A stretch of 64,000 nucleotides of DNA from Bacteroidota bacterium (GCA_016714005.1 JADJOA010000015.1:30301-94300); one strand, 5' to 3'. Shown: positions 20,443 to 30,097, numbered from the stretch's first letter. Program-made: numbers and translations. Notes: generated from the sequence alone by a model not told the origin.

Positions 20443-21791
20443 TTACTCCAATGAAATATTCTCATCACCCTTTTTATATTCTAAATAATTAAAAATAAGC
20501 TGAAACATTTCATCAGTTGTACGCATACTTCCTTTGCGTTCACCGATGACTCTTGGTGGATAAAACGGGTTATTGGGATTTTGCTCAGTGTTATCATATA
20601 CGCCTTCTGCTCTAATCTTGCTACCTGCCGGAATTTTTAAAAGTGTTTTACATTTATAAAAATATTGCCATCGGAAATCCCAATTATTAATTCTAATTAA
20701 AGGAATAGTATCTGATTGTGGAGTAACTGCATAAGCAGTAAATTTTTTTCCAATCAAATGCATGTGTGTGGGACTATGGTGGTAATAGAAATGTCTTTGT
20801 TGATTACAGTTTCGGTATAAAATGTTTTAACCGTATTGGGTGGAATCACAAGTTCGGGTACCACAGGTGCAACACCTATTGTGCCTAAAATTAATTCGCG
20901 CAACGGGCGCTTAGGAGGGGTAGAGGTAAAAAAGAAATTGAAGTAAGAACTATCATAGTCATCAACAGGTGACGGGCCGTAGTGCATGGTGTTAATATAG
21001 ATCACTCCTTTTTTTGTTAAGCGCCATCCGCCAATGCCATCGGGATATTTATCGCTATAAACACCCGGTAAATAATTAACCACCGAAGGAATAAGCATAG
21101 GGTAAGAGTTGTCGTCATGCAACAAACCAATCCGCGCGTGCATATCATGGCTGTCAAAAGAGTCTTCGGCATTTACGTACCACTCACCTGTGTTAATGTT
21201 TTTTTTCTTTTCAGGATTAAACACAACTAAGTTGCCATTCATATGGTGCAACAGTTTTTTATTACCGGGGATAAATTCAATCGTTTTTATAAAAGTGTCT
21301 CGTAGTAATTCATAGGGTAACTTGATAACTAAAAAATTGTCTTTGTTATTTCCTTTAATGAAATATTTTGATGGAAATCCTACGGATAAATCAGGTTTGC
21401 CAAGCTGCGAAGTTTTATCATTAAATACGGGAAGGGCAGGAATACTTAAGCTATCGCCAATGGGGCAGCCATTCTCAACCCATGCAGAAATCATTTCTAT
21501 TTCCTCATCGCTTAAAATTTTTTCATCGGCAAAGTGGCGGTAAGTTGGATCGGCAGGCCAAGGAGGCATGGTGCGCGATTGAGTTACAATAGCAATAGTA
21601 CCAGCTTTCTTTCTCACATCATTATAAGTAGCCAGTGAAAATCCTCCACCTTCTCCATCACGATGACATGATGTGCAATTTTTATAAATGATTGGAGCAA
21701 TATGTTCTGAAAAGGTAATTTGATGTTTTTCAGACGTACATCCGCAAATAAAAAGTACAATAAAAATTATGATTAGTATTCTATAATGCAT
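20443..21791 (-). CDS. Lipoprotein with cytochrome c and copper type II monooxygenase-like domains (one frame break)
   Basis: About 449 residues. Lipoprotein signal with Cys in LFICGCTSE. Cytochrome c segment at residues ~30-110 with the haem site NCTSCH and a Met-containing stretch SRTMPPWPADPTYRHF. The rest resembles the copper type II ascorbate-dependent monooxygenase fold (PHM/DBM): KKLLHHMNGNLVVF, DSHDMHARIG and the copper-site THMHLIGKKFTAYA. The frame breaks near 20770 in a CCC/CA tract between VPHT and HMHLIGKK, and the reading resumes without loss. It is expected in the periplasm or facing outward. Its start overlaps the end of the redoxin gene by 19 bases. Fused cytochrome-monooxygenase proteins of this kind are known in Bacteroidota but have no proven substrate. 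Confidence 0.8.
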
Positions 21792-22333
21792 CCGTATGCT
21801 TTGTTCCTTTTTTTCTTTGGTACTTTTCCTTTACTTATTTCACTTAGTACATCATCCAAATAAAACTGTGTTACCACTTTTCTTTTCTTTCCGGTTTCGT
21901 ACATCCAGTTATCAATGGCACCGCTGTAAAGTAATGCTGCTTCAGAGTTAAATACAAAAACTTCCGGGGTTACTTTTGCTTTAAGAAGTTTAAGTAATTC
22001 GTGCTTGCTATCGCTAAGCGTTATAACATTTAGCTTATAGTAATCTCGGAATATTTTTATTAGCGATGCGCTTGTTTGTTTGTCGGGAAAAATCAAATAG
22101 AACTGCACATTGTTAAACTTGTATTTTTTTGCAAGTTCGTTAACGGTTAGTGTGTAGTTTTTGCATAGTGGACAATCAGTGTCAAAAAAAATAAAAACAG
22201 AAGTTTTATTGTTTTTAATTGATGAAAGCGGGTAGGTAGTATTGTTTTCGTCAGCAAGATTTATTTTATAAAGTTCCTGTGAGGAAACTTCTTTGGTAAA
22301 CAGTAGAAAAATTAAAAGTATAATGCGTGGCAT
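21773..22333 (-). CDS. Redoxin-family (thioredoxin-fold) secreted protein
   Basis: About 186 residues from the ATG at 22333. Signal peptide MPRIILLIFLLFTKEVSSQ. Thioredoxin fold with VFIFFDTDCPLCKNYT: a CxxC pair (Cys-Pro-Leu-Cys) at the end of the first strand. A cis-Pro region AKVTPEVFVFN follows, then a C-terminal extension with AYGCIIEY. Its reading frame overlaps the following monooxygenase gene by 19 bases, so the two are co-translated. Redoxins next to c-type cytochrome / copper monooxygenase genes recur in Bacteroidota; the redoxin may reduce or load the copper or haem partner. That role is inferred from context. Confidence 0.82.
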   Translation of the reverse strand: MPRIILLIFLLFTKEVSSQELYKINLADENNTTYPLSSIKNNKTSVFIFFDTDCPLCKNYTLTVNELAKKYKFNNVQFYLIFPDKQTSASLIKIFRDYYKLNVITLSDSKHELLKLLKAKVTPEVFVFNSEAALLYSGAIDNWMYETGKKRKVVTQFYLDDVLSEISKGKVPKKKRNKAYGCIIEY

Positions 22334-22363
22334 TGCTTTGTAAAAATAGCAAAGAAGAGTGTC

Positions 22364-22433
22364 CCACAAAGACACTAAGAAGCACCAAAGCAAAACTTGT
22401 GAAAAGTCTTTGTAATTCTTTGTGTCTTTGTGG
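22364..22433. repeat. Imperfect inverted repeat of the ACAAAGACAC type
   Basis: The left arm CCACAAAGACACTAAGAA (22364..22381) pairs with the right arm ending in TTCTTTGTGTCTTTGTGG (22416..22433), with the pairing continuing imperfectly toward a short loop. It sits between the redoxin start and the FKBP stop and may terminate the FKBP transcript. Same style as the hairpin at 20366..20436 with a different word. Confidence 0.65.
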
Positions 22434-22455
22434 AAAAAATTTTAATCTATAGTGC

Positions 22456-23298
22456 TTAATTCACATCCACCAATTCCACATCAAAAATAAGAGTGGCTTT
22501 TGCTGGAATTACCGGAGGATAACCCTGCTCTCCATAACCCAAGTTGTAAGGAATAATCAAGCGTGTTTTTCCCCCAACATTCAACAAGGCAATTCCCTGT
22601 TCCCAACCTTGTATCACTCGTCCTTCTCCCAAACGGAAAGTAATAGGTTCACCTCTTTCAACAGAAGAATCAAACTTGGTGCCATCGGTTAAATAACCGG
22701 TGTAATGTACAGATACACTTGTGCCCGGTGCTGCTTGTTTGCCCGCACCTTTTTTTACCATAATATATTTTAAGCCCGATTTAGTTTCAATAGTATCGAA
22801 GCCATCAACATTGTATGGCACGGCTGCTATTTTTTGTTTAACCGAAATCAGTTCTACATTAAAAATTAAAGTAGAGTTGGCAGGAATTTTTCCGTTTGCA
22901 TGGCTGCCGTAACCTAATGCCGGAGGAATAATAATTTCTGCCTGGTCGCCTGTTTGCATCATGGCAAATGCATCATCCCAGCCTTGTATTACCTGACCCG
23001 TTCCAAGCGTAAATGAAAAAGGTTGGTTTCTGTCGTAAGAACTGTCAAACACCGTTCCGTCAGTTAACCTGCCTTTGTAATGCACTGTAATTTTATCACC
23101 TGTAGATGGCTTTAATCCATCACCCTTTTTAGTAAGTTTTATGGTAACACCCGATGGTGTTGTAAGAACAATATCTTCTTGTGTTTGTGGCATTGTGTTA
23201 TTATTAGCTGTTGTTTGTTTTGTGTTTTTGCATGAAAACAAAAGTGCGGTAAATAAAATGCTAAATAGAATGCTATTAAGTTTACTGCACTTATTCAT
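22456..23298 (-). CDS. FKBP-type peptidyl-prolyl isomerase lipoprotein, two FKBP domains
   Basis: About 280 residues, intact. The start MNKCSKLNSILFSILF at 23298 gives a lipoprotein signal with lipobox LLFSC; a longer in-frame start would place 24 polar residues ahead of the signal. Domain 1 (residues ~45-150): GDKITVHYKGRLTDGTVFDSS, QVIQGWDDAF, IIPPALGYGSHANGKIPANS. Domain 2 (~165-280) repeats the pattern: SVSVHYTGYLTDGTKFDSS, RVIQGWEQGIALL, YNLGYGEQGYPPVIPAKA. Aromatic active-site residues are conserved in both. It folds proline-containing proteins in the periplasm or at the outer membrane. Next to a second two-domain FKBP gene, 52 bases away on the same strand. Confidence 0.92.
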   Translation of the reverse strand: MNKCSKLNSILFSILFTALLFSCKNTKQTTANNNTMPQTQEDIVLTTPSGVTIKLTKKGDGLKPSTGDKITVHYKGRLTDGTVFDSSYDRNQPFSFTLGTGQVIQGWDDAFAMMQTGDQAEIIIPPALGYGSHANGKIPANSTLIFNVELISVKQKIAAVPYNVDGFDTIETKSGLKYIMVKKGAGKQAAPGTSVSVHYTGYLTDGTKFDSSVERGEPITFRLGEGRVIQGWEQGIALLNVGGKTRLIIPYNLGYGEQGYPPVIPAKATLIFDVELVDVN

Positions 23299-23350
23299 CG
23301 GCAAAAAAAAATTACTTCTAAAATTTTTTACAAGGATTTTCCTTTGTTGC

Positions 23351-24202
23351 TTATTGAATAACTTTTGCAAGCTCTACTTCAAAAACAAGCGGAGAATTTG
23401 GAGGGATAGGTCCGTTGCCGCGTGGTCCGTAACCAAGGGTTGAAGGAATAACCAACAACGCTTTTCCGCCTTCATTCATCATGGCAATGCCTTCGTCCCA
23501 GCCGGGTATAACCTCGCCAACACCAAGCGTAAACTCATAACCCGCATTGTCTTTGCTTTGGTCGAACCCGGTTCCGTTCAGTAACATGCCTTTATAAATA
23601 ACGCTAACCTTTTTCCCTTTTTCAGCTTTTGCTCCTGTGCCTTTTGTTTTTTCTATGTAGTATAAGCCCGATGGATTAGGTTGTGCTGTAATGTTGTTGT
23701 CGGTAATATATTTCTGCGTTGCATTAGCTTCATCCATTAAAGCCGCTTTGCTTTTTTCTTCAGTTTCTTTTTATAATCAGCTTCGGTTTGAATGTTTTCC
23801 ATTTTAATATTAAAGGTTAACATACTTCCTTTTTTTATGAAAGCAGGTAACTGCGCCCTGGAATATTTTTTCAAAAACAGAATCAGCCACTACTTTAAAT
23901 TCAGCACTATCACCTGCAGCCATCATGCCAAAACCTTCTTCAATGCTTCCTTTGTAAGCAGGCTCTTTTAAAGCCACTTTAAACTTATCACCAGCCATCT
24001 TTTTAGAATCAAATAAAACAGAATCGGTTTCTGTTTTATAAATCATGTGCATGGAAAGAATATCGCCTTTAGCTGGTTTTTTTCCTTTAGTTTCGGTTAT
24101 AAAACGGTATTGTAAACCTGTTTCTGTTTTTTGTACACCATCGCGCTTGCACGATGTAAAAGTTGCAGCTGTTATGGCAACAATTGCTAAGTATTTATAC
24201 AT
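23351..24202 (-). CDS. FKBP-type peptidyl-prolyl isomerase lipoprotein, two FKBP-like domains (two frame breaks)
   Basis: About 283 residues. Signal MYKYLAIVAITAATFTSC is a lipobox ending in the lipidated Cys. Domain 1 (residues ~30-140) is a degenerate FKBP (GDILSMHMIYKTETDSVLF, GSIEEGFGMMAAGDSAEF). Domain 2 is canonical (KVSVIYKGMLLNGTGFDQS, GEVIPGWDEGIAMM, STLGYGPRGNGPIPPNS) and ends ELAKVIQ. Breaks near 23845 and 23765 (an A run) join FQGA-QLPAFIKKGSMLTFNIK and KKKSKAALMDEANATQ. It lies upstream of the intact FKBP gene in the same direction; the pair looks like an old tandem duplication with domain 1 drifting. Confidence 0.88.
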
Positions 24203-24289
24203 ATTTTAAATTTTGAGGCGGCAAAGAAATAAATAAAACAACAGCCGAAAGCAAAGTTTAAAGAAAGATATTAATAACCCGAATTAGCC

Positions 24290-24408
24290 TTAATTACACT
24301 GCCCAAGCAAATAGTAAATAACAATAAAAATAATGATGGTGGAAATACAGCCACCTCCTAATTTTTTAGCACCGTAACCGGCTATGAGAGTCTCATGAGT
24401 TTGTTCAT
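24290..24408 (-). CDS. Small single-pass membrane protein (about 39 residues; one probable frame break)
   Basis: Reading back from the TAA at 24292, the minus strand encodes ETLIAGYGAKKLGGGC followed by ISTIIIFIVIYYLLG and QCN. The first part is small and glycine-rich, the second a clear membrane helix. The frame has no start codon, but adding one A near 24396 joins it to the ATG at 24408 (MNKLNETLIAGYG). The pattern resembles tiny GYGAKKLGGG proteins I have seen in Bacteroidota spacers, with no known function. Low certainty. Confidence 0.4.
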
Positions 24409-24497
24409 AGTTTTTGTTTTTTCTAAAGTAGAAAATTTTAAAACACAAAAGAATAATTTCATTTGTTGTTTATAATATTTTAGAATAGTCTATTGTT

Positions 24498-24505
24498 TAG
24501 TTTTG
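24498..24505 (+). promoter_or_regulatory. Probable -7 element of paaD
   Basis: TAGTTTTG is an exact match to TAnnTTTG, only 7 bases before the paaD start codon at 24513. If used, the transcript would be nearly leaderless. No -33 TTTG at the usual spacing. Confidence 0.3.
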
Positions 24506-24512
24506 CAGATAA

Positions 24513-24984
24513 ATGAATAGTGAAACATTAAATTCAGATAAAATTGCTGAGTTGCTATCGCAAATTCCCGACCCTGAAATTCCGGCAATTAACATTGCTG
24601 AATTAGGTGTGTTGAGAGGAGTAGAAGAAAAGGATGGAATGATTATAATTACCATTACTCCTACATACTCCGGCTGTCCTGCACTACATGCCATTGAGGA
24701 TGAAATAAGAAGGACACTGTTGGAGAAAAATATCAATAATTTTAAAATAGTCACATCACTTTTTCCGGCATGGAGTACAGATTGGATGACACCTGATACA
24801 CGAAAAAAACTTTCAGATTACGGTATAGCTCCGCCAGAAAAAAGCAAAAACTGAAAATACAATATGTCCCTTTTGTAAATCAGACAATACAAAACTTACC
24901 AGTTGGTTTGGCAGCACCGCCTGCAAAGCATTGCATTATTGCAATAACTGCCATCAGCCGTTTGAAGAATTTAAATGTATTTGA
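24513..24984 (+). CDS. paaD: PaaD-type MIP18/DUF59 protein with C-terminal zinc ribbon (one frame break)
   Basis: About 157 residues. MIP18/DUF59 domain at residues ~8-100: IPDPEIPAINIAELGVLRGV, ITPTYSGCPALHAIEDEI (invariant Cys) and SLFPAWSTDWMTPDTRKKL. One added base near 24850 restores a zinc ribbon CPFCKSDNTKL, SWFGSTACKALHYCNNC and the end EEFKCI. This is the layout of PaaD (PaaJ) of the phenylacetyl-CoA epoxidase operon, thought to assist iron-sulfur or di-iron maturation. No other paa gene lies in the window, so here it is either solitary or separated from paaABCE. It converges with the GNAT gene, one base apart. Confidence 0.82.
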
Positions 24985-24985
24985 T

Positions 24986-25523
24986 TTATGGGGCTGAAAT
25001 AAATTCTGCCGGACCTATTTCATAAACATAATGCAAACTTGGATTTTCATTTGGAAAATCAATCCGTGTTTCATCAATTTTTTCGGGCGCCCAATTTTTC
25101 TGTTGCTTTTTGAGAACGAATGTTATTTGCACCTATTTGTAAATGCACTTTATAACCATATGCGAAAGCATGATTAAATATTAATTTTTTAAGATGTAAG
25201 TTGTACAATCCTCCCCAGTAAGGACGGGAAAGAAACGTGTAGCCTACCATTACTGTCTTAGTGCCTTCATCTAAATTGTAGTAACGTGAGCAACCAATTA
25301 CGTTATTTGAATCTGCGTTGCATATTTTAAATGCACCATTAGATTCAATGGCGCTATTAAAATAAGTTTGAAAAACTTCTTTTTTGTATCTGTTCTTTTC
25401 GGGGTGTTGCTCCCAAATTAACGGATCGCTGGCAGCCAGGTAAACACTTTCAAAATCAACTTCAGTTAATGGTACAAGCGAAATTAAATCTGACTTTAAA
25501 AAGTCTGGCTGAAGATTCAGCAT
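24986..25523 (-). CDS. GNAT-family N-acetyltransferase (one frame break near the C terminus)
   Basis: About 178 residues. RimJ/RimL-like GNAT fold: LKSDLISLVPLTEVDFESVY, GCSRYYNLDEGTKTVMVGYT (beta4), and a motif A region SRPYWGGLYNLHLKKLIFNH. The next segment VHLQIGANNIRSQKATEKLGA is the conserved family end that binds acetyl-CoA. A frame break near 25085 then gives PEKIDETRIDFPNENP and the end PAEFISAP at 24986. The substrate is unknown. Its ATG overlaps the stop of the universal stress gene by one base (TAATG), so the two are probably co-transcribed. Confidence 0.83.
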
Positions 25524-26407
25524 TAATAACCAACTGAAATATTATTAGGGTCAGAAGCCTTTGGATGTACACACATTACAGGAACCTTACTGTGGTTTAC
25601 TACCTGGGTTGCATAAGTTCCTAAGAAGAAGCCGGTAATGCTTGGTTCTTGTTCTGTCATAATCACTATAAGATCGCCATCTAATTCTTCAGCAACAGTC
25701 ATTGTCATTTTTGCAAGATTATCACCATTAATATACTTGGTTTCACAGCTTACTTCGTGCTTGGTTAGCCATTCATCTACCTGCTCAACCTTTATTGTAA
25801 ATCTTCTCTTAATGTCCTCATTACTCATATTCATTAAACCAACAACAATAATATGCGAGCCATAAGCTTTTGCAAGTTCCATAGCGAAGTTAACTTTTTG
25901 ACGTGATGCAGCAGTATCATCTATTGGCAAAACAATACGTTTAAAGCCCAACCTTTTTGCATGTTCTTGCACTGAAATTACAGGACATGAAGCTTCCTCA
26001 ACAACCTTTGAAGTGTTTGTGCCTACGTTAAAACGTTTGTATCCGCTTACACCATGCGTACCCATAATAATAACATCGGCATTTTCCTTTTCAGCAGTGC
26101 TTACAATGGTTTTGTATATTCTTCCTACTTCTGTTTTGTAGGTAGTAGTAATTCCATTTTTTGCATGTATATCCTGTGCAATTTTAGAAAGCTTTTCATT
26201 TGATTCCGTTTCAATTTTTTTGTCAACACCTCCAAAAGCTGCGCCTAAAGCAGAGGTAAACGAAACTGATTCGAGAATGTGTAAAAGCATCATTTCGGCT
26301 CTTAAAAGTTTTGCCATAAATACGGCATGCTCAAGGCTTAAGGCCGCTGTTTCGGAAAAATCGTAGGGGATTAAAATCTTCTTAATTTCAAAATCTTTGT
26401 TTTCCAT
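25523..26407 (-). CDS. Universal stress protein with two UspA domains
   Basis: 294 residues, intact, a tandem fusion of two UspA folds. Domain 1 (~8-150): KKILIPYDFSETAALSLEHA and the nucleotide-loop pattern GTHGVSGYKRFNVGTNTSKV ending CPVISV, matching the G-2x-G-9x-G(S/T) ATP-binding signature. Domain 2 (~155-285): KRIVLPIDDTAASRQKVNFA; its glycine loop is replaced by TEQEPSITGFFLGTYATQVV and probably does not bind ATP the same way. Cytosolic. First of two adjacent two-domain USP genes in the same direction. Confidence 0.92.
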   Translation of the reverse strand: MENKDFEIKKILIPYDFSETAALSLEHAVFMAKLLRAEMMLLHILESVSFTSALGAAFGGVDKKIETESNEKLSKIAQDIHAKNGITTTYKTEVGRIYKTIVSTAEKENADVIIMGTHGVSGYKRFNVGTNTSKVVEEASCPVISVQEHAKRLGFKRIVLPIDDTAASRQKVNFAMELAKAYGSHIIVVGLMNMSNEDIKRRFTIKVEQVDEWLTKHEVSCETKYINGDNLAKMTMTVAEELDGDLIVIMTEQEPSITGFFLGTYATQVVNHSKVPVMCVHPKASDPNNISVGY

Positions 26408-26436
26408 ATTCTGAGATTTTTATTGTTGATGAGGAT

Positions 26437-27316
26437 TTATGATAAAACGAATTCTGTAAGGTCTTTCTTCTTTACAGGGCGGATACAAAGAACCGGAATA
26501 TCTAACAAGTTAATTAGTTCCTGTGCTTTTGAGCCGAGAAACAAATCGGTAAAGTTTGATTCCTGCTGAGTCATAATCACAACCAAATCGGCATTTACCA
26601 GTTTTGCATATTCATGAATCCCTTCTGCCACTTCATCATTTTGAATACATGCTGTAGAGCATTTAATATTTTCGGCTTCAACAAATTCTTTTACCTGATC
26701 CATCTGCCGTTCTAATTTTTGATGATAAACTCATCATCATTTTCAAGAATTGTAACTATATGAACATGCGATTTATAAAGTCGTGCTAGTTCTATTGTTT
26801 TATTTACTTTTTCTTTTTGTTTCTTTGGTTAAGTCAAGCGGCAATAAAATATTCTCACACCCTTTGCGGTGTGCGGTACCTTTATGGTAATTACCGGGCA
26901 CTCAGCTTCTCTGATTACTCTTGAGGCATTGGAGCCCAGAAATTTTTTTACCAAGGTGGAACTTCCCATCGTTCCCATTATAATTAACGAAGCGTTGCAA
27001 TCATTTGATTCTTCAATAATCTCATTGTAAATTTTACCTGTACGTACGCTGGTTGTTGCAATTATGTTTTGCTCATCTTTTAACTTAACGGCAATCTCGT
27101 CAAGCTTATTTTGCAAATCTTCTTTAATAGTATCGCCATAATTGTATTGAGATAAAAATCCCTCGGTTAAACTGCTTAAAAATCCTGGTCAATTACATGC
27201 AAAAGCCTGAGAGGCGAGTTGGTTAGCCTCGCAAGATTATATGATTGGCTTAAAGCAATAAACGACTGTGAAGAAAAATCAAGGGGAACTAAAATAGGGC
27301 CATTTTCACTACTCAT
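26437..27316 (-). CDS. Universal stress protein with two UspA domains (several frame breaks)
   Basis: About 293 residues from MSSENGPILVPLDFSSQSF at 27316. Domain 1 has IIMGTMGSSTLVKKFLGSNA and SRVIREAECPVITIK, a full G-2x-G-9x-G loop. Domain 2 ends VVIMTQQESNFTDLFLGSKA and DIPVLCIRPV, with the same degenerate loop as the neighbouring paralogue. Breaks near 27180, 26850 and 26715 are in T/A runs. 29 bases upstream of the paralogue; similar domain-by-domain layout suggests gene duplication. Confidence 0.85.
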
Positions 27317-27428
27317 ACATCAATTACTTGGTTATTGCAAACCTAAATGTTTTTTTGGAACATTATTGACAAAATTCTAAAAAGTTTGCAGTAATATTTT
27401 CAAGTCTGCTTATAATTTGGTTTTGATA

Positions 27429-29186
27429 CTAATAGTCTAAATCTAAATCGAAGCGTTTTTTAAGTTCTCAAGAGCAGGATTCTTTTCAGCCATTTTTTTA
27501 AATTTATCCTTAGCGGTGTAAGCTTTTGCTGGCTCTTCGGAAAACTCAATAATGCGCGTTTGAAGTTGAATGTTGCTGTTATGTAATTGGGTTTTGAGGA
27601 ATTCAAGAAGGTCAACTTTTAAAAGTTTAAGTTCTTCTTCCTGTACCTTGTTTGTAACGGCAAACTCAATAAGGTTATTATCTCTAAGCTCTGGTTTTCT
27701 TGATAGTAGTGTAACAGAAATATTTTTCTGCCTTTTCGTCCATTATTTTTGCAAAAGCATTCCAGGAAGTGTAAACATTGCTTTCGGTTATAGGCTCGTC
27801 TTCAACTATAACATATGGCGCATCAGTTATCTTTTTTTTTTCGGTATCGCTGTCAGAAGGTTTTGCTTTGTTTGCCAACGATGAAAGGGAAATGCCTGTT
27901 AGGGATGTTTTGGGAGCAGAAGGAGGTGTGTTTTGTAGAACCGGTTGAGCAGGAGGGGATGGTTTTTTATTTCGTGCTGCGGCTCATTTGCAGTAGTAGG
28001 TTTTGCTTGTGAGGTTATATTTACTTGTTGGGAATTTATAGTTTGTATGGGTTTTACTGAGGCCAGTGGCTGTGTTGATTGCTGAACTGCCAAGGCATTA
28101 ACTGTACACATTTTGAGCAATGCAATTTCAACATGCAGGCGTTGGTTTTTGGCACTGCGGTATTCAACATCGCAACGGTTACAAATTTCAATCAGTTTTA
28201 AAAGATGAGGTACATCGCATATTTTACTCTGTGTTTTGTATTTTTCTTTTATCCCTGCGCTTACCTCAAGCAGTTGAAGTGTCACTTCATCTTTACACAC
28301 TAATAAATCACGGAAATGATTACTTAGCCCGGTAATGAAATTGTGTGAGTCAAATCCTTCGCTCAACAATTCGCTGAATGTTAATAGAATTTGAGAAACA
28401 TTTCCATTAACAATATCATCGGTCAGGCGGAAATAATAATCGTAATCTAAAATGTTAAGGTTGCTGATGACATCTTTGTAAGTGATTTTATTTCCAGCAT
28501 AGCTAACTATCTGGTCAAAAATGGAAAGTGCATCACGCAAAGCACCATCAGCTTTTTGTGCGATTATGTGCAATGCATCGGGTTCCGGCTACAATTTCTT
28601 CTTTATCGGCAATTTCTACAAGATGTTTAGCTATGTCTTCAATTTGTATGCGGTTAAAATCAAAAATCTGACAACGTGATAATATGGTTGGAATTATTTT
28701 GTGCTTTTCTGTAGTGGCAAGTATAAAAATGGCATAGGAGGGAGGTTCTTCCAACGTTTTAAGAAAAGCATTGAAGGCTGCGGCAGACAGCATGTGAACC
28801 TCATCAATAATGTATATTTTAAATTTACCCGAAGCAGGAGCAAAACGAACCTGGTCAACTAAGTTTCTTATATCATCTACTGAATTATTTGAAGCTGCAT
28901 CTAATTCAAAAATATTTAATGACTGACCCCCATTAAATGATATACATGATTCGCAATTATTGCAGGCTTCTGTGCCATCGGTAATGTTTGTGCAGTTAAT
29001 TGTTTTGGCAAGAATACGTGCGCAGGTTGTTTTACCTACGCCACGAGGCCCGGTAAATAAAAAAGCCTGTGCAAGGTGATTATTTTTTATTGCATTTTTT
29101 AAAGTAGTAGAAACATGCGTCTGTCCCACAACACTATCAAACATAGCCGGACGGTACTTTCGTGCCGAAACAACAAAACTGCTCAT
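27429..29186 (-). CDS. dnaX: DNA polymerase III gamma/tau subunit (frame breaks)
   Basis: Clamp-loader ATPase. About 585 residues. Start MSSFVVSARKYRPAMFDSVV; Walker A GPRGVGKTT at 46-54; zinc Cys at 65, 75, 78 and 81; Walker B IYIIDEVHMLS; sensor 1 ATTEKHKIIPTILSRCQ. Domain III reads ADGALRDALSIFDQIVSYAG. The tau-like tail is Pro/Thr/Lys-rich, then ends in a conserved block (AYTAKDKFKKMAEKNPALE, KRFDLDLDY). Breaks near 28570, 27920 and 27710. The proline-rich linker has several A/T runs, but no strong slippery heptamer (A-AAA-AAG style) can be told from the many artefacts, so no claim of programmed gamma production. Confidence 0.92.
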
Positions 29187-29270
29187 ATCTTTTGTTCTAA
29201 AATTCTCTTTACAAACTTAAGAAAAATTAAAAGGGGAAGATTGATCAGGGCTTTTTTGTATGATTACACC

Positions 29271-30044
29271 ATGAATCAACTTTTAATTTTTTTGCAAAAT
29301 CAGGTAAAATTTTTTCTTGCTTTTGGTTTGATTTTATTTAGCCTTGAGGGTAATGCTCAGGAAACAAACTTAGATGTAGTTTATAAAAGAGATGGAACAA
29401 TAATTAAAGGAACTATTATTGAAATTATTCCTAAGAGGGAAGTGAAGATTAAAACTCAGAATGGAGAATTGGTAAATGTGGATTTAAATGAAGTAAAAAA
29501 CATTGGAAAGGTTGAAGGGGTTGATAAAAGAAAATCTAAGTATCAGATGATGTTAGATTTTGGATACAATATCGGTGTTGGAACTCTAAAATCAAGTACC
29601 GGAAACACTAAAAACAAAGATGCCATTTATTCTTTCAATATTATTCAGTCAGGCTTTAATATTAAGCAGAAGTATTCCATAGGATTAGGGTTTGGTTTGG
29701 ATGTATTTAAGGAGACAACGCAACTGCCTGTGTTTTTAGATTTCAGGCAACAGATTTTAAAAAGCAGGCTAAAGGTTGCTTTGGTTGCTGACTGTGGTTA
29801 CAATTTCGGACTTGAAAAGGAAGAAGATGCTTATTTGACTGTAAAAGATAAAGGCGGTATCATGTTTAACACCAACATTGGTTTTGAATTTGATTTTTCA
29901 AAAACCAGTGCTGTTTATTGTACAGTGGGGTATAAATTTTTGGAAGATAAAATTACAGGAACTGACCGGAGGGGCACACCGGTTTTTAATGAAAATAAAA
30001 GGGGAGGTTTTTTAGTATTACGGCTTGGGTTTGCTTTTGGCTAA
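29271..30044 (+). CDS. Predicted outer-membrane beta-barrel protein
   Basis: 257 residues from the ATG at 29271; earlier in-frame starts fall inside divergent dnaX. Signal peptide ends near LEGNAQ. Residues ~25-70 form a small beta domain (VYKRDGTIIKGTIIEIIP, VNVDLNEVKNI) like the Sm-like/DUF repeats seen at the front of Bacteroidota barrel proteins. The rest alternates hydrophobic and polar residues (MMLDFGYNIGVGTL, IGLGFGLDV, FLVLRLGFAFG) as in an 8-10-stranded barrel ending in an aromatic. No specific function can be assigned. Divergent from dnaX, 84 bases apart. Confidence 0.7.
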   Translation: MNQLLIFLQNQVKFFLAFGLILFSLEGNAQETNLDVVYKRDGTIIKGTIIEIIPKREVKIKTQNGELVNVDLNEVKNIGKVEGVDKRKSKYQMMLDFGYNIGVGTLKSSTGNTKNKDAIYSFNIIQSGFNIKQKYSIGLGFGLDVFKETTQLPVFLDFRQQILKSRLKVALVADCGYNFGLEKEEDAYLTVKDKGGIMFNTNIGFEFDFSKTSAVYCTVGYKFLEDKITGTDRRGTPVFNENKRGGFLVLRLGFAFG

Positions 30045-30097
30045 CCATAAAAAAATAAAGTTTGTTTTTTAATAAGGAAGTATTTAAAGCAGAAAAA

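Noticed and set aside
27429..29186. Programmed ribosomal frameshift in dnaX
   Set aside because: The breaks are at several places and resemble the indels found all over the window; no clear slippery sequence with a stem-loop could be singled out.
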